Below are positions 1 to 7,700 of a stretch of 14,623 nt of DNA, one piece after another; within the stretch, counting starts at the first letter, position 1; each line of letters opens with the position of its first letter. The DNA lies in NCBI GenBank assembly GCA_964368765.1, contig CAYJCU010000049.1, positions 1-14,623 of the forward strand, in the 5' to 3' direction. The notes under the pieces were generated by a model. The model did no database searches and was not told the origin of the DNA. It was given only the letters and a program-made list of their open reading frames with translations. The position numbers and the translations under genes are program-made. This stretch comes from JADFUS01 sp964368765 (GTDB taxonomy: Bacteria > Bacteroidota > Bacteroidia > Bacteroidales > Rikenellaceae).

Positions 1-1439
1 GATAGGTAGTTACTAGGTTTTTTGATTTTTTTACCGGACAACAATAGTTTTTTTTGAATAAAAATGATAATTATAATAGTATAGTAGAAGATAATATCTA
101 TAACTGTAAAGTTAATGTCGCTGAGATGAGAGTAGGGTATATTAGTAATAAACTCTAAAACAGCTCGCAGCGAGTTAAAAAGTAGATTTAAAAGATATTC
201 AACCGCCACGTTGGGCACTATTATATATATGAGTGCTAATAGGGTAATTACTAATATGGTAAGCGAGCCTATTGTGTTACACGCTATTGAGACAAATGAT
301 ACAGTCCCGAAGTAGTATGCTATAATAGGGGTTGTGAGTAGTTGGGCACTGATGGTAAGAGAGATAATGTCGGTCAATATATTTCGTTTTCGGATATAAC
401 CATTTATTATTGGCGAGAATATGATAATAGAGAGCACTGCTGTGAATGATAGCTGAAACCCTACATCAAAAAGATTCTCATGATTGTATAGTATCATCAA
501 TGTAGCAACGGCAAATAGTGAGTTATATATCTGTGTTGTGGAGTAACTACGTAGTAGCACTATTTGCAGTAGCGAGAACATAGCAGTTGCCCTTATCGCT
601 GAGATAGGTGCTCCAACGAATAGTGTGTATAACCATAATATTGCAATGACGATTATAGATGAGATTACCCTACCTCTAAAAGAGCGTCTCAGTGCAAATA
701 GAAGGGTATTGACTATCATAAAAATAATACCTATATGCATCCCTGATATGGCTAGTATGTGGGATAGTGATGTGGCTGCAAATAGCTCTTGAGTCTCCTT
801 TGATATATTATCTCTATTGCCTAGTATCATACCATTTATCACCTCTATATCATCTTGTGATATTTTTAATTGTTTTAGCCTCGCCTCAGCTGCACTATTT
901 AATCTCTCCATAAGTGGTGCAATGGGTGCGGTGTAGTGATTATTGCTGGCAATAGATTTGGTCTCTATGATTTTAGCCGTTGATATGTTACGAGGATTAC
1001 TAACTAATTTACGCAGTGAGTGATGCGAGAATTGTAGTGGTTCGCATATCACTGTTGCGTGTATGGTATCGCCAAGATTGTAATTTCTGTCAGAATCTAG
1101 AATTAGGAATTTATGCTTTGAGGGGTGCTCTGTGCCCTTATATACCCCTTTAAGAGTTGTTTTTTGCTCGATTATATAGTGCGAAGTGTGTTCAATATTG
1201 TAAGGCGGTTTACTATCTTTGTCGAGATATGAGAGAGAACCACCAAGTAGTATTAGTGATAAAATCGCGAAATATGAGACATATTTTTTTAGCAAAATAG
1301 TTGCCACTATGGCTAGTGGTAGTATGAGAAGAGGCAGGGTAGGAGGTTCGCTAAAACCACCCACTGCCACAATGCCCAAAGACACGGCACAAAATATTTT
1401 TGCAAAAGGAACTGCATCTAGCCACTCATCTCTCGTCAT
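1..1439 (-). CDS. comEC: ComEC/Rec2 family DNA-uptake channel, 3' end cut by window edge
   Basis: Translating the minus strand from the ATG at 1439 gives 479 open codons that run off the left edge with no stop. ComEC is the inner-membrane channel that carries single-stranded DNA into the cytoplasm during natural transformation. Residues about 15-70 are hydrophobic, residues about 90-165 form a soluble stretch expected for the DUF4131 OB-like region, and a polytopic competence domain follows. Family motifs are visible: SHILAISGMHIG at 226-237, FVGAPISAIRA at 274-284 and DVGFQLSF at 325-332. The visible end, about residue 462 onward, is basic and lies after the last membrane segment, so little or only a soluble tail may be missing. 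This is the only ATG after an in-frame TAA upstream, and a promoter ends just before it. No frameshift is seen. Family assignment is firm; whether the cell is transformable cannot be judged. Confidence 0.92.
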   Translation of the reverse strand, partial: MTRDEWLDAVPFAKIFCAVSLGIVAVGGFSEPPTLPLLILPLAIVATILLKKYVSYFAILSLILLGGSLSYLDKDSKPPYNIEHTSHYIIEQKTTLKGVYKGTEHPSKHKFLILDSDRNYNLGDTIHATVICEPLQFSHHSLRKLVSNPRNISTAKIIETKSIASNNHYTAPIAPLMERLNSAAEARLKQLKISQDDIEVINGMILGNRDNISKETQELFAATSLSHILAISGMHIGIIFMIVNTLLFALRRSFRGRVISSIIVIAILWLYTLFVGAPISAIRATAMFSLLQIVLLRSYSTTQIYNSLFAVATLMILYNHENLFDVGFQLSFTAVLSIIIFSPIINGYIRKRNILTDIISLTISAQLLTTPIIAYYFGTVSFVSIACNTIGSLTILVITLLALIYIIVPNVAVEYLLNLLFNSLRAVLEFITNIPYSHLSDINFTVIDIIFYYTIIIIIFIQKKLLLSGKKIKKPSNYL

Positions 1440-1467
1440 ACTTTGAAATATGCATTTGTATTGCTGG

Positions 1468-1500
1468 CAAATATAAGACTTTTAATTCATTATTACATAA
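1468..1500 (-). promoter_or_regulatory. Putative comEC promoter (Bacteroidota type)
   Basis: On the minus strand TATATTTG (1475 down to 1468) matches the TAnnTTTG -7 element exactly. A weaker -33 element TATG (1499-1496) lies 20 bases upstream. Transcription would start near 1462, leaving a leader of only about 20 bases before the comEC ATG. Position and spacing fit; the -33 match is imperfect. Confidence 0.55.
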
Positions 1501-1505
1501 TTTTT

Positions 1506-1536
1506 TTTGTATTTAATAAAAAATGCACTATCTTTG
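1506..1536 (+). promoter_or_regulatory. Putative greA promoter (Bacteroidota type)
   Basis: TTTG at 1506-1509 and TATCTTTG at 1529-1536 are separated by 19 bases, an exact match to the Bacteroidota primary-sigma consensus. Transcription would begin near 1543, giving a leader of about 80 bases before greA. Its -33 element lies only 6 bases from that of the divergent comEC promoter. Confidence 0.7.
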
Positions 1537-1625
1537 CAGCGAAAATATAGAATGATGCTTGGGGTTCTAACTGTGTAAATAGTTGGAATTCCGATTTTTT
1601 AATACACTTATTGAGAAAATATTAT

Positions 1626-2099
1626 ATGTCAAAAGTAGTTTATATGACCCAAGAGGGGTACGATAAAATGAAAGCAGAGCTAGACCACTTAAGAGGTGTA
1701 GAGCGTCCTGCTGTTACGGCGCAGATAGCCGAAGCACGTGATAAGGGAGATTTATCTGAAAATGCTGAGTATGACGCAGCTAAAGAGGCACAAGGTTTAC
1801 TTGAGATGAAGATAGCTCGTCTTGAGGCTATATTTGCTACGGCGAGAGTTATGGACACAACGATGATGAATACAGATACAGTTCAAATATTAAGTAAAGT
1901 GACCATAAAAAATTGTGCTACAAAGAAAGAGATGGTATATACTATCGTATCTGAGAATGAAGCATCAATTAAAGATGGTAAGCTATCTATAGGGACTCCA
2001 ATTGCTAAAGCTATTTTAGGTAAAAAACGAGGCGATGTTGTTGAGTTTGAGATACCATCAGGCAAGATGAGTGTTGAAGTAATTGATATTTCGATATAA
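1626..2099 (+). CDS. greA: Transcription elongation factor GreA
   Basis: GreA enters the secondary channel of RNA polymerase and stimulates cleavage of the 3' end of backtracked RNA, restarting stalled complexes. From the ATG at 1626 the product is 157 residues, the usual length. Residues about 8-75 form the N-terminal coiled coil. Its tip, GDLSENAEYDAA at 41-52, carries the acidic pair (Asp42 and Glu45, matching Asp41 and Glu44 of E. coli) that coordinates the catalytic magnesium. Residues about 80-157 form the FKBP-like domain (SIGTPIAKAILGKKRGD near the end). A TTG five codons upstream at 1611 is in frame, but the extra residues are not conserved in the family as I know it, so I chose the ATG. 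The gene appears monocistronic with its own promoter and is divergent from comEC. Confidence 0.96.
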   Translation: MSKVVYMTQEGYDKMKAELDHLRGVERPAVTAQIAEARDKGDLSENAEYDAAKEAQGLLEMKIARLEAIFATARVMDTTMMNTDTVQILSKVTIKNCATKKEMVYTIVSENEASIKDGKLSIGTPIAKAILGKKRGDVVEFEIPSGKMSVEVIDISI

Positions 2100-2127
2100 A
2101 AACGAAATATATTACCTGTATTTAAGT

Positions 2128-2168
2128 TATTGAAAATCAATATGTTTTATGTAATACGGTGATTTTCA
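2128..2168. repeat. Nested inverted repeats between greA and HU
   Basis: TATTGA at 2128-2133 and TCAATA at 2137-2142 form a small hairpin. TGAAAATCA at 2131-2139 is also perfectly complementary to TGATTTTCA at 2160-2168. No T-tract follows, so this is not a classical terminator. It could be an operator, a weak greA 3' structure or chance in AT-rich DNA. Confidence 0.35.
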
Positions 2169-2190
2169 GCGATAAAAATCAATAAAAATT

Positions 2191-2221
2191 ATTGGTAATT
2201 AAAATATAATCACTAACTTTG
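2191..2221 (+). promoter_or_regulatory. Putative HU gene promoter (Bacteroidota type)
   Basis: The -7 element TAACTTTG at 2214-2221 matches TAnnTTTG. ATTG at 2191-2194 serves as the -33 element with 19 bases between them. Transcription would start near 2227, leaving a leader of about 45 bases that is A-rich and carries AAGGA about 11 bases before the HU start. Confidence 0.65.
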
Positions 2222-2272
2222 CAGAATATTAGTAATTATAACAACGTAAAAATAATAAGGAAATTTTAGATT

Positions 2273-2557
2273 ATGACAAAGGCAGACATCGTAAACGAGA
2301 TTGCAAAGAGCACAGGAGCTGATAAGGCGTTAGTGCAAGAAATTGTTGAGTCTTTCATGGAGAACATCAAAGATTCACTAGTAAGACAAGAAAATGTATA
2401 TTTAAGAGGTTTTGGTTCTTATATTATCAAAGAGCGTGCTGAGAAGGTAGCTCGTAATATCTCTAAGAACACAACTATCACTATACCAGCACACAATATT
2501 CCAGCTTTCAAACCAGCTAAATCTTTTGTGCAGAAAGTTAAAGAAGTAAAGAAGTAG
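2273..2557 (+). CDS. HU family DNA-binding protein
   Basis: HU is a small dimeric nucleoid protein that binds and bends DNA with little sequence preference. The product has 94 residues, standard for the family. The helical dimerisation half (about 1-42) is followed by the DNABII signature region VYLRGFGSY at 42-50 and the DNA-embracing beta arm RNISKNTTITIPAHN at 61-75, then FKPAKSF at 79-85. At the arm tip the usual RNP is RNI, so the intercalating proline of E. coli HU is absent. I recall the same tip in other Bacteroidales HU proteins, so this appears to be a group trait. An upstream promoter and a leader with AAGGA support the start. It is probably co-transcribed with the 29-codon gene 69 bases downstream. 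Which HU paralogue it is cannot be told. Confidence 0.95.
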   Translation: MTKADIVNEIAKSTGADKALVQEIVESFMENIKDSLVRQENVYLRGFGSYIIKERAEKVARNISKNTTITIPAHNIPAFKPAKSFVQKVKEVKK

Positions 2558-2566
2558 TGCTCAATA

Positions 2567-2588
2567 GGTTTTTCTTTAGCCAAAAACC
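2567..2588 (+). other. Short hairpin between HU and the 29-codon gene
   Basis: GGTTTTT at 2567-2573 pairs with AAAAACC at 2582-2588 around an 8-base loop. No T-run follows, so it should not terminate. It lies 9 bases after the HU stop and could protect the HU message end or set different levels for the two genes. Confidence 0.35.
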
Positions 2589-2626
2589 AACGGAGTTAGT
2601 ATATTAACACATTAATAATTGAGGAT

Positions 2627-2716
2627 ATGCCAAGCGGTAAAAAAAGAAAGAGACATAAGATAGCTACTCACAAAAGAAAAAAACGTCTAAGAAAGAATAG
2701 ACATAAGAAGAAGTAG
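2627..2716 (+). CDS. 29-residue basic protein, COX24/AURKAIP1-like (putative ribosomal protein)
   Basis: An ATG at 2627 opens 29 codons ending in TAG. The peptide begins MPSGKKRKRHKIATHK and ends KNRHKKK; nearly two thirds of its residues are Lys, Arg or His. I recognise it as the small conserved protein that Bacteroidota genomes carry beside HU and RNase G, annotated from memory as AURKAIP1/COX24 domain-containing. That domain includes mitochondrial small-subunit protein mS38 and the similar bS22 of mycobacterial ribosomes, so binding to small-subunit rRNA is the likely role (inference). GAGG at 2621-2624 lies 2 bases before the ATG. The gene sits between HU and a strong terminator 20 bases past its stop, as expected for a co-transcribed pair with HU. 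It is short enough for automated callers to miss. Confidence 0.85.
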   Translation: MPSGKKRKRHKIATHKRKKRLRKNRHKKK

Positions 2717-2736
2717 TCTACTTTGTAGAAGATTTG

Positions 2737-2780
2737 AAACCTAAAGAACCGACTTACATAGCAGGCTCTTTAGGTTTTTT
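2737..2780 (+). terminator. Rho-independent terminator after the HU operon
   Basis: AAACCTAAAGA at 2737-2747 pairs perfectly with TCTTTAGGTTT at 2767-2777. CC/GG pairing continues inward past one mismatch, leaving a 13-base loop. T-run 2775-2780 follows. It ends the HU plus 29-codon transcript. Confidence 0.88.
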
Positions 2781-3113
2781 AGTATTAGTTTATGGGTATG
2801 TTACCCATATTTCGGGTCAGTGTAAAAAGTTGGTGGAGCGTATGAGGGCTTTTCCCAAAATCACTTCATCTTCGTCACCTTTCCCACACTATAAATCCTC
2901 ACGTACTTTAAGTACGCTCCGGTGTTATAGTGCGTGAAACGCACCAAAGCTAAAGCAATTTAGAAAAAAGCGAACATTAAACTAGTAATTTGAAATTAGG
3001 TTATTTAGTTTAACCCCAATGGAAATTTTCATTGATCCGAATTTGTGGGTCTAGTAAATAGAAATTTTTGAGATAATAATACATAATAAAATTATAAATA
3101 GAACAAATTGTAA
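2781..3113. other. Non-coding stretch with a cluster of hairpins upstream of rng
   Basis: No credible coding region is present. The first 165 bases are richer in GC and in inverted repeats than the flanks. Perfect stems are TATGGGTA/TACCCATA (2791-2809), CGTACTT/AAGTACG (2902-2916), CACTATAA/TTATAGTG enclosing it (2887-2932) and GTGCGT/ACGCAC (2930-2944). The rest, about 2960-3113, is AT-rich leader for rng. I could not identify an rng promoter with confidence: AATTTTTG at 3063-3070 with TTTG at 3042-3045 has a short 17-base spacer. The structured part could be an intergenic repeat, a structured RNA leader or a decayed mobile element. Confidence 0.6.
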
Positions 3114-4709
3114 ATGACAACAAAGGAGTTAGTAATTAATACCACCGACGAATTAATCAATATTGCTCTTCTTGAAGAGGGTCAGCTAGCTGAATTTAAT
3201 AGAGAAGAGAAAGAGATGGGTTTTAGTGTTGGTGATTTATATCTAGGCAAGGTTCGTAAAACCATGTCTGGACTAAATGCCTGTTTTGTTGATATAGGTC
3301 ACGAGAGAGATGCATTTTTGCACTATTGTGATTTAGGTCATAACTTTAGATCATTTACAAATCTTGTCGAAACAGCTCGCAAACGTAGAATATACTCATT
3401 CCCAGACTTCCCAAAGAGTTCTGAGAATATCAAGCTGGGTAAGATTACTGATGCTGTAAGTTCTGGTAAATATATATTGACACAGGTGGTTAAAGAGGCA
3501 ATTTCAACCAAAGGACCACGTGTGACAACAGATATTTCTATACCGGGGCGTCGCATAGTACTCCTTCCGTTTGATAGTAAGGTATCTGTATCGCAGAAGA
3601 TACGCTCAAGAGATGAGAGTAAACGTTTAGAGAGGTTGGTTAAGAGTCTATTACCGAAAAATTTCGGGGCAATAGTGCGTACTGCATCTATCAATGCAAC
3701 GCCTGAAGAGCTTGAAGGCGATATAAAAATCCAGATAGGCAAATGGAAAGAGGCTTTAGATAAATTAGCTGGAGCTGAGGATGTTAAAGTGATTCATAAT
3801 GAGTCTAGCAGAGCCAATACCATACTAAGAGATAGGCTTAATGCTGATTATAGTGCTATTCATATTGATGATAAAGATACCTATGAAGAGATAAAGGCGT
3901 ACGTTAAGTCAATAGAGCCTGATTTAGAAAAAATAGTTAAACACTATAAAGGCACTCTTCCAATCTTTGACCATTTTGAGATAACAAGACAGATAAAATC
4001 ACTATTCGGTAAGATAGTAACCTTCAAGCGTAAATCATATATGATTATTGAGCATACTGAGGCTCTGCATGTTATTGATATTAACAGTGGGCCGAGGGTG
4101 CGTAATGCAGATTCGCAAGAGGATATAGCTTTTGAGGTTAATTGTAATGCGGTTGAACACATTGCACGTCAGATACGTCTTCGTGATTTGGGGGGTATAA
4201 TAGTTATAGACTTTATAGATATGCACAAGCAAGAGAATAGAGATACTCTCTTGAATATGATGCGTGATGCTATGCGTAGCGATAGATCTAGACACACTAT
4301 TCTTCCGCTATCTAAGTTTGGTTTGATGCAGATTACACGTCAGAGGGTGCGTTCGGTAGCCAAGATAAGTAATAGAGAGTTGTGCCCAACATGTAGGGGT
4401 ACAGGTAAGATAACATCATCACTTCTGTTTGATAGTGAGATAGAGACTCAAATCTCTACCTTTGTTGACGAGATGGGGCTAAAATATATTAAGGTTAAGG
4501 TGCATCCATTTGTTGCAGCCTACCTAACAAGAGGGTTTATATCTATACGTGTTAAGTGGATGATGAAGTATCGTTGCTACATTAAGATAGAGCCTAGTGA
4601 GAGTATTGGCTATGTGGATGCGAAATATTATAGCAATGGTAATCAGTTATTAACTAATGTATCAACCTCAGATTACGAAGAGGATGTTGAGGAGCAAAGT
4701 GAGAAGTAG
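3114..4709 (+). CDS. rng: Ribonuclease E/G family endoribonuclease
   Basis: RNase G/E enzymes cut single-stranded RNA in A/U-rich regions, maturing rRNA and starting mRNA decay. The 531-residue length suits the short RNase G-like form without the long scaffold tail of E. coli RNase E. The S1-type RNA-binding segment covers about 38-125, starting GDLYLGKV and including LNACFVDIG, with an insertion at about 80-110. The catalytic DNase I-like region carries IDINSG (Asp322) and VIDFIDM (Asp366), equivalent to the magnesium-binding Asp303 and Asp346 of E. coli RNase E. The zinc-link CPTC is at 424-427. Nothing essential is missing. It is the first gene of a tight block; mfd starts 9 bases downstream and its AGGAG overlaps the rng stop. 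The start is the first ATG and fits known homologues. Confidence 0.95.
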   Translation: MTTKELVINTTDELINIALLEEGQLAEFNREEKEMGFSVGDLYLGKVRKTMSGLNACFVDIGHERDAFLHYCDLGHNFRSFTNLVETARKRRIYSFPDFPKSSENIKLGKITDAVSSGKYILTQVVKEAISTKGPRVTTDISIPGRRIVLLPFDSKVSVSQKIRSRDESKRLERLVKSLLPKNFGAIVRTASINATPEELEGDIKIQIGKWKEALDKLAGAEDVKVIHNESSRANTILRDRLNADYSAIHIDDKDTYEEIKAYVKSIEPDLEKIVKHYKGTLPIFDHFEITRQIKSLFGKIVTFKRKSYMIIEHTEALHVIDINSGPRVRNADSQEDIAFEVNCNAVEHIARQIRLRDLGGIIVIDFIDMHKQENRDTLLNMMRDAMRSDRSRHTILPLSKFGLMQITRQRVRSVAKISNRELCPTCRGTGKITSSLLFDSEIETQISTFVDEMGLKYIKVKVHPFVAAYLTRGFISIRVKWMMKYRCYIKIEPSESIGYVDAKYYSNGNQLLTNVSTSDYEEDVEEQSEK

Positions 4710-4712
4710 GAG
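4708..4712 (+). promoter_or_regulatory. Shine-Dalgarno sequence for mfd overlapping the rng stop
   Basis: AGGAG overlaps the rng TAG and lies 6 bases before the mfd ATG. A good match is unusual in this group, where most starts here lack one; it supports the chosen mfd start and coupling to rng translation. Confidence 0.5.
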
Positions 4713-4718
4713 TATTTT

Positions 4719-7700
4719 ATGAGAGAGTTACACGATATTGTTAAGTCATACTCTAAAGGAGGTAGCTTAGCTGAGTTGATAAATAAACAAGAGAAGAGTT
4801 TGCTAATCAGAGGGTTAGTAGGCTCTTCTTTTGCTGTTACAGTTGCGGCTTACTCTCAAGAGAGGTGCGGGTTGCATCTTATTGTGGCAGAGAGTAAGGA
4901 TAGTGCAGCATACATAGCTAACGACCTAACAGAGCTATTGGGCGAGGAGAGGGTTATGTTTTTCCCTTCGGCATCTAAACGCTCTATTCTGTATGATAGT
5001 GAGGATTTATCATCTGTAGTTCTTCGTACAGCAGCACTAAGTGCTATCTCAACACTAGAGAGAGGAGAGTCTCTCTATCTATGTACCTATCCAGAGGCTA
5101 TTTGTGAGAAGGTAGTAACAACAAAAACCATTGCTGATAACTCAACAGAGGTATCAGTTGATGACACACTAGATATAGCTATCTTGGTTGATATGTTAAT
5201 TAACTATGAGTTTAGAAAGGTTGATTTTGTATATGAACCAGGGCAGTTTTCTGTACGTGGGGGTATTGTAGATATATTCTCGTATGGAGAGAATCAGCCA
5301 TATAGATTAGATTTTTTTGGTGATACGGTTGAGTCTATACGTCTTTTTGATATAGCTAGTCAGCGATCTACTAAGATGTTAGATAGGGTGGTTATTGTGC
5401 CATATATCCGTGAGATGACCGAAACATCACTACGTGAACCACTTACTAAGTTCATTGATGATATTAGTGGTGTTGAGTCTACGGTGTGGATAGACGACCC
5501 TATGCAGCTAACTCATAAGCTGGATGATATATATAAAAAACTACTTGCTAAGCGTGTTGATGCTGCCGATGTGGTGGCAGATGGTTCAACCATTATCTCG
5601 AATATAGGGGGTAGTAGGGTATTTTATCTTAGGAGTGATAGCGATCTCTTACCAGCCGCAACAACGGTTGAATTTAATACAACGTTACAGCCATCATTTA
5701 GTAAAAATTTCGAACTGCTAGCAAGCAATATAGATGATAATATCTTGCGTGGTTATACCACCTACATACTAACACGCAATAAGGCACAGATAGAGCGATT
5801 AGAGAATATCTTTAACTCAATAGGTAAGCGTAATATATTCTTCCAGCAGTTAGAGCAGACACTTCATAGTGGTTTTATTGATAATGATACTAAATGTTGC
5901 TACTATACAGATCATCAGCTCTTTGAAAGGTATCATAAGTATAAGATAAACAGAGAGATAAAAAAGAGCGAAAGTGTAGCTGTTTCAGAGCTGAACTCTC
6001 TTACTATTGGAGACTATATAGTGCATATAGATCATGGTGTGGGTAAATTCGGCGGTCTTGTGAAGAGTGTCGAGGCTGGGAAAAGCATAGAGTCTGTTAA
6101 GTTACTCTTTAGAGATAATGATATACTTCTTTTAAATGTGCACTCGCTTCATAAAATCTCGAAATATAGAGATAAAGATGGAGAGCCACCTAAGCTACAT
6201 AAGCTAGGTAGTGCTATATGGCAGCGTTATAAGAGTACGGCTAAGAGTAAGGTTAAAGATATTGCTCGTGATTTGATAGCACTATATGCTAAGAGGCGCA
6301 CAGAGCAGGGACACGCCTTTGCCCCTAATAATTATCTGCAACAAGAGCTAGAGGCATCTTTCATCTATGAGGATACCCCCGATCAGGCTAAGACATGTGA
6401 GGCTATCTATAAAGATATGGAGTCGCCAACACCTATGGATAGGCTTGTGTGCGGTGATGTGGGGTATGGTAAGACAGAGATAGCTGTTCGTGCCGCTTTT
6501 AAGGCTGTGTGCGATAATAAGCAGGTGGCTGTTTTGGTTCCCACAACTATTTTATCCCTTCAGCACTATCGTACTTTTGCACGTAGGCTAAAAGATTTCC
6601 CTGTTAGGGTTGAAAATATATCTAGGGCTAAGGGTGTTGCTCTTACCAAAGAGATAATAAAAGAGCTTGAAGAGGGTAAGATAGATATTCTTATTGGTAC
6701 CCATAAGATGCTTGGTAAAGATATTAGGTTCAAAGATTTAGGTTTGTTGATTATTGATGAAGAGCAGAAATTTGGGGTGTCAAGTAAAGAGAAGCTCAAG
6801 AGTATAAAGGCCAATATAGATACTATGACACTTACGGCTACCCCCATACCTCGTACTCTTCAATTCTCATTGATGGGAGCTCGTGATTTATCTATTATCA
6901 ACACTCCACCGCCTAACAGACAGTCGGTGACCACTGAGGTTCATAAATTTTCGGTAGAGATAATTCGTGATGCTATTGAGACAGAGCTTAAACGTAATGG
7001 GCAGGTCTTTTTCTTACATAATAAGGTTAGTAATATAGAGCGAATGGCATCTATACTCACTGAGATGATTCCAAATCTTAGGGTTGTGATAGCACATGGG
7101 CAGATGTCGGCTGTTGAGATGGAGCGTAGGGTTATGGATTTTATCTACGGAGAGTATGATGTTTTGTTATCAACAACAATAATAGAGTCGGGCGTAGATA
7201 TTCCGAATGCCAATACGATAATAATAAACGATGCTCAAAATTTTGGTCTTAGCGACCTGCACCAACTAAGAGGTAGGGTGGGGCGTACCAACAGAAAAGC
7301 CTATTGTTATTTGTTACTGCCTGAGGGTAAACACCTCTCTGAGAATGCTCTTAGGAGGGTTAAAGCTATTGAGGATTTCTCTGAGCTGGGCTCTGGTTTT
7401 AATATAGCAATGCAGGATTTAGATATAAGAGGAGCGGGTAATATCTTAGGCGGAGAGCAGAGTGGTTTTATCTCTGATATAGGTTTTGAGGCGTATCACA
7501 AAATATTAAATGAGGCAATAGCCGAGTTGAAAAATGAGGAGTATGACACCCTATTTGCCGACACTGATGTGAGTGTTGAGGGTAATGAAGAGGCGGTTAA
7601 GAGTGTTAAGCCTGATGTTTGGCAACTCGAAGCAGGAGTATTTGTTAGTGATTGTCAGATGGATATCGAAGAGGAGGCTTTTGTTCCTGATAGCTATATA

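Noticed and set aside
1219..1446. Plus-strand open frame of 75 codons
   Set aside because: It lies antisense within the start of comEC, whose minus-strand translation has clear family motifs; the plus-strand peptide has none.
1611..1625. Upstream TTG start for greA
   Set aside because: It would add five residues not expected in GreA, while the ATG at 1626 gives the normal length and alignment.
2734..2937. Plus-strand open frame of 67 codons after the 29-codon gene
   Set aside because: It starts with TTG inside the terminator stem and runs through several hairpins; composition is not protein-like and no domain is recognised.
3042..3070. Candidate rng promoter (TTTG, then AATTTTTG)
   Set aside because: The -7 element has one mismatch at a key base and the spacer is 17 bases instead of about 19-21, so I did not list it as a feature.
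3338..4295. Minus-strand open frames inside rng
   Set aside because: They are shadows of a gene with intact RNase E/G motifs and have no recognisable content or start signals.
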